Shown one piece after another: positions 63,915-64,000 of a DNA stretch of 64,000 nt. The number at the start of each line of letters is the position of its first letter. The stretch's first letter is position 1. The notes under the pieces were generated by a model. It had not been told where the DNA came from, did no database searches, and was given only the letters and a program-made list of their open reading frames with translations. This stretch comes from Streptomyces venezuelae (GTDB lineage: Bacteria > Actinomycetota > Actinomycetes > Streptomycetales > Streptomycetaceae): assembly GCF_008642335.1 (NCBI RefSeq), contig NZ_CP029191.1:7130001-7194000 (forward strand), given 5' to 3'. A program made the translations under genes and the position numbers.

Positions 63915-64000
63915 ATGGTGAGCGAAGAGAAACTGGTCGACTACCTCAAGCGTGTCTCCGCGGATCTGCACGCCACCCGGCAGCGGCTGCGCGAGGCGGA
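63915..64000 (+). CDS. type I PKS, N-terminal docking region (continues beyond window)
   Basis: Partial, 28 codons from ATG 63915 with GGGGAG 11 bases upstream. MVSEEKLVDYLKRVSADLHA aligns with the docking helices of the two other cluster proteins that accept chains (42956 and 57189). It should receive the chain from module 2. It follows the module 2 gene by 57 bases. By analogy it would hold modules 3 and 4 (MonAIII-like). Confidence 0.88.
   Translation, partial: MVSEEKLVDYLKRVSADLHATRQRLREA

Overview
This is high-GC actinomycete DNA, almost certainly a Streptomyces chromosome. The signs are a very strong G/C bias at third codon positions, frequent GTG starts, ATGA/GTGA gene overlaps, a conservon, hopanoid-pathway genes and modular type I polyketide synthases (PKSs). 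The first ~27 kb matches, from memory, the gene neighbourhood around the hopanoid locus and the tdh-kbl pair of S. coelicolor. I could not run a comparison.

Layout. (1) 1-2.8 kb: tail of a hopanoid/isoprenoid operon (end of dxs, an HpnO-type aminotransferase), then an XRE-cupin regulator and a 57-aa membrane protein. (2) 2.9-10.4 kb: housekeeping and metabolic genes: tyrosine phosphatase, ArsR-SRPBCC fusion, SGNH hydrolase, propionyl-CoA-type synthetase, SIMPL protein, metallo-beta-lactamase-fold hydrolase, CGNR zinc-finger protein. (3) 10.7-14.5 kb: a conservon (sensor kinase, roadblock protein, DUF742 protein, small GTPase) with a GAF protein attached. (4) 14.5-22.1 kb: divergent DUF2264 and Gfo/Idh/MocA genes with LacI-like sites, the threonine degradation pair tdh-kbl, a LysR regulator and an SDR enzyme. 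(5) 22.3-31 kb: a crystallin-fold secreted protein, an NMT1/ThiY-like ABC importer, a second XRE-cupin regulator, and a two-gene unit encoding a Tat-exported TIM-barrel protein and a very large ThuA/PQQ-dehydrogenase/PKD/carbohydrate-binding protein. The importer and this unit share the same palindromic operator. (6) 31-40.2 kb: hydrolase, YjbR protein, MFS protein, tRNA-Pro(GGG), a P450 with a small upstream gene, three small exported proteins and a two-component system.

(7) 40.2 kb to the right edge is the left end of a type I PKS cluster. One strand carries methyltransferase > alpha/beta hydrolase > KS with a dead AT > discrete ACP. The other carries an MFS exporter and TetR regulator. A type II thioesterase follows, then the assembly line: KSQ-AT(malonyl)-ACP loading module plus module 1 (methylmalonyl, KR erased), module 2 (methylmalonyl, full DH-ER-KR loop), and the start of a third PKS. 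The predicted first product is an acetyl starter, a retained beta-keto group and then a fully reduced methyl-branched unit. That is what the hemiketal end of monensin- or nigericin-type polyether ionophores needs. The gene order also matches what I recall of the monensin cluster (ACPX, KSX, hydrolase, O-methyltransferase, exporter, TetR, thioesterase, first PKSs). My best interpretation is a polyether ionophore cluster. The diagnostic epoxidase and epoxide-hydrolase/cyclase genes would lie beyond the right edge and are not seen.

The only stretch over 300 bases without a gene is 22679-23064. It holds a tandem repeat, a strong terminator and the promoter/operator of the importer operon. No CRISPR array, insertion sequence, integrase or rRNA was seen.
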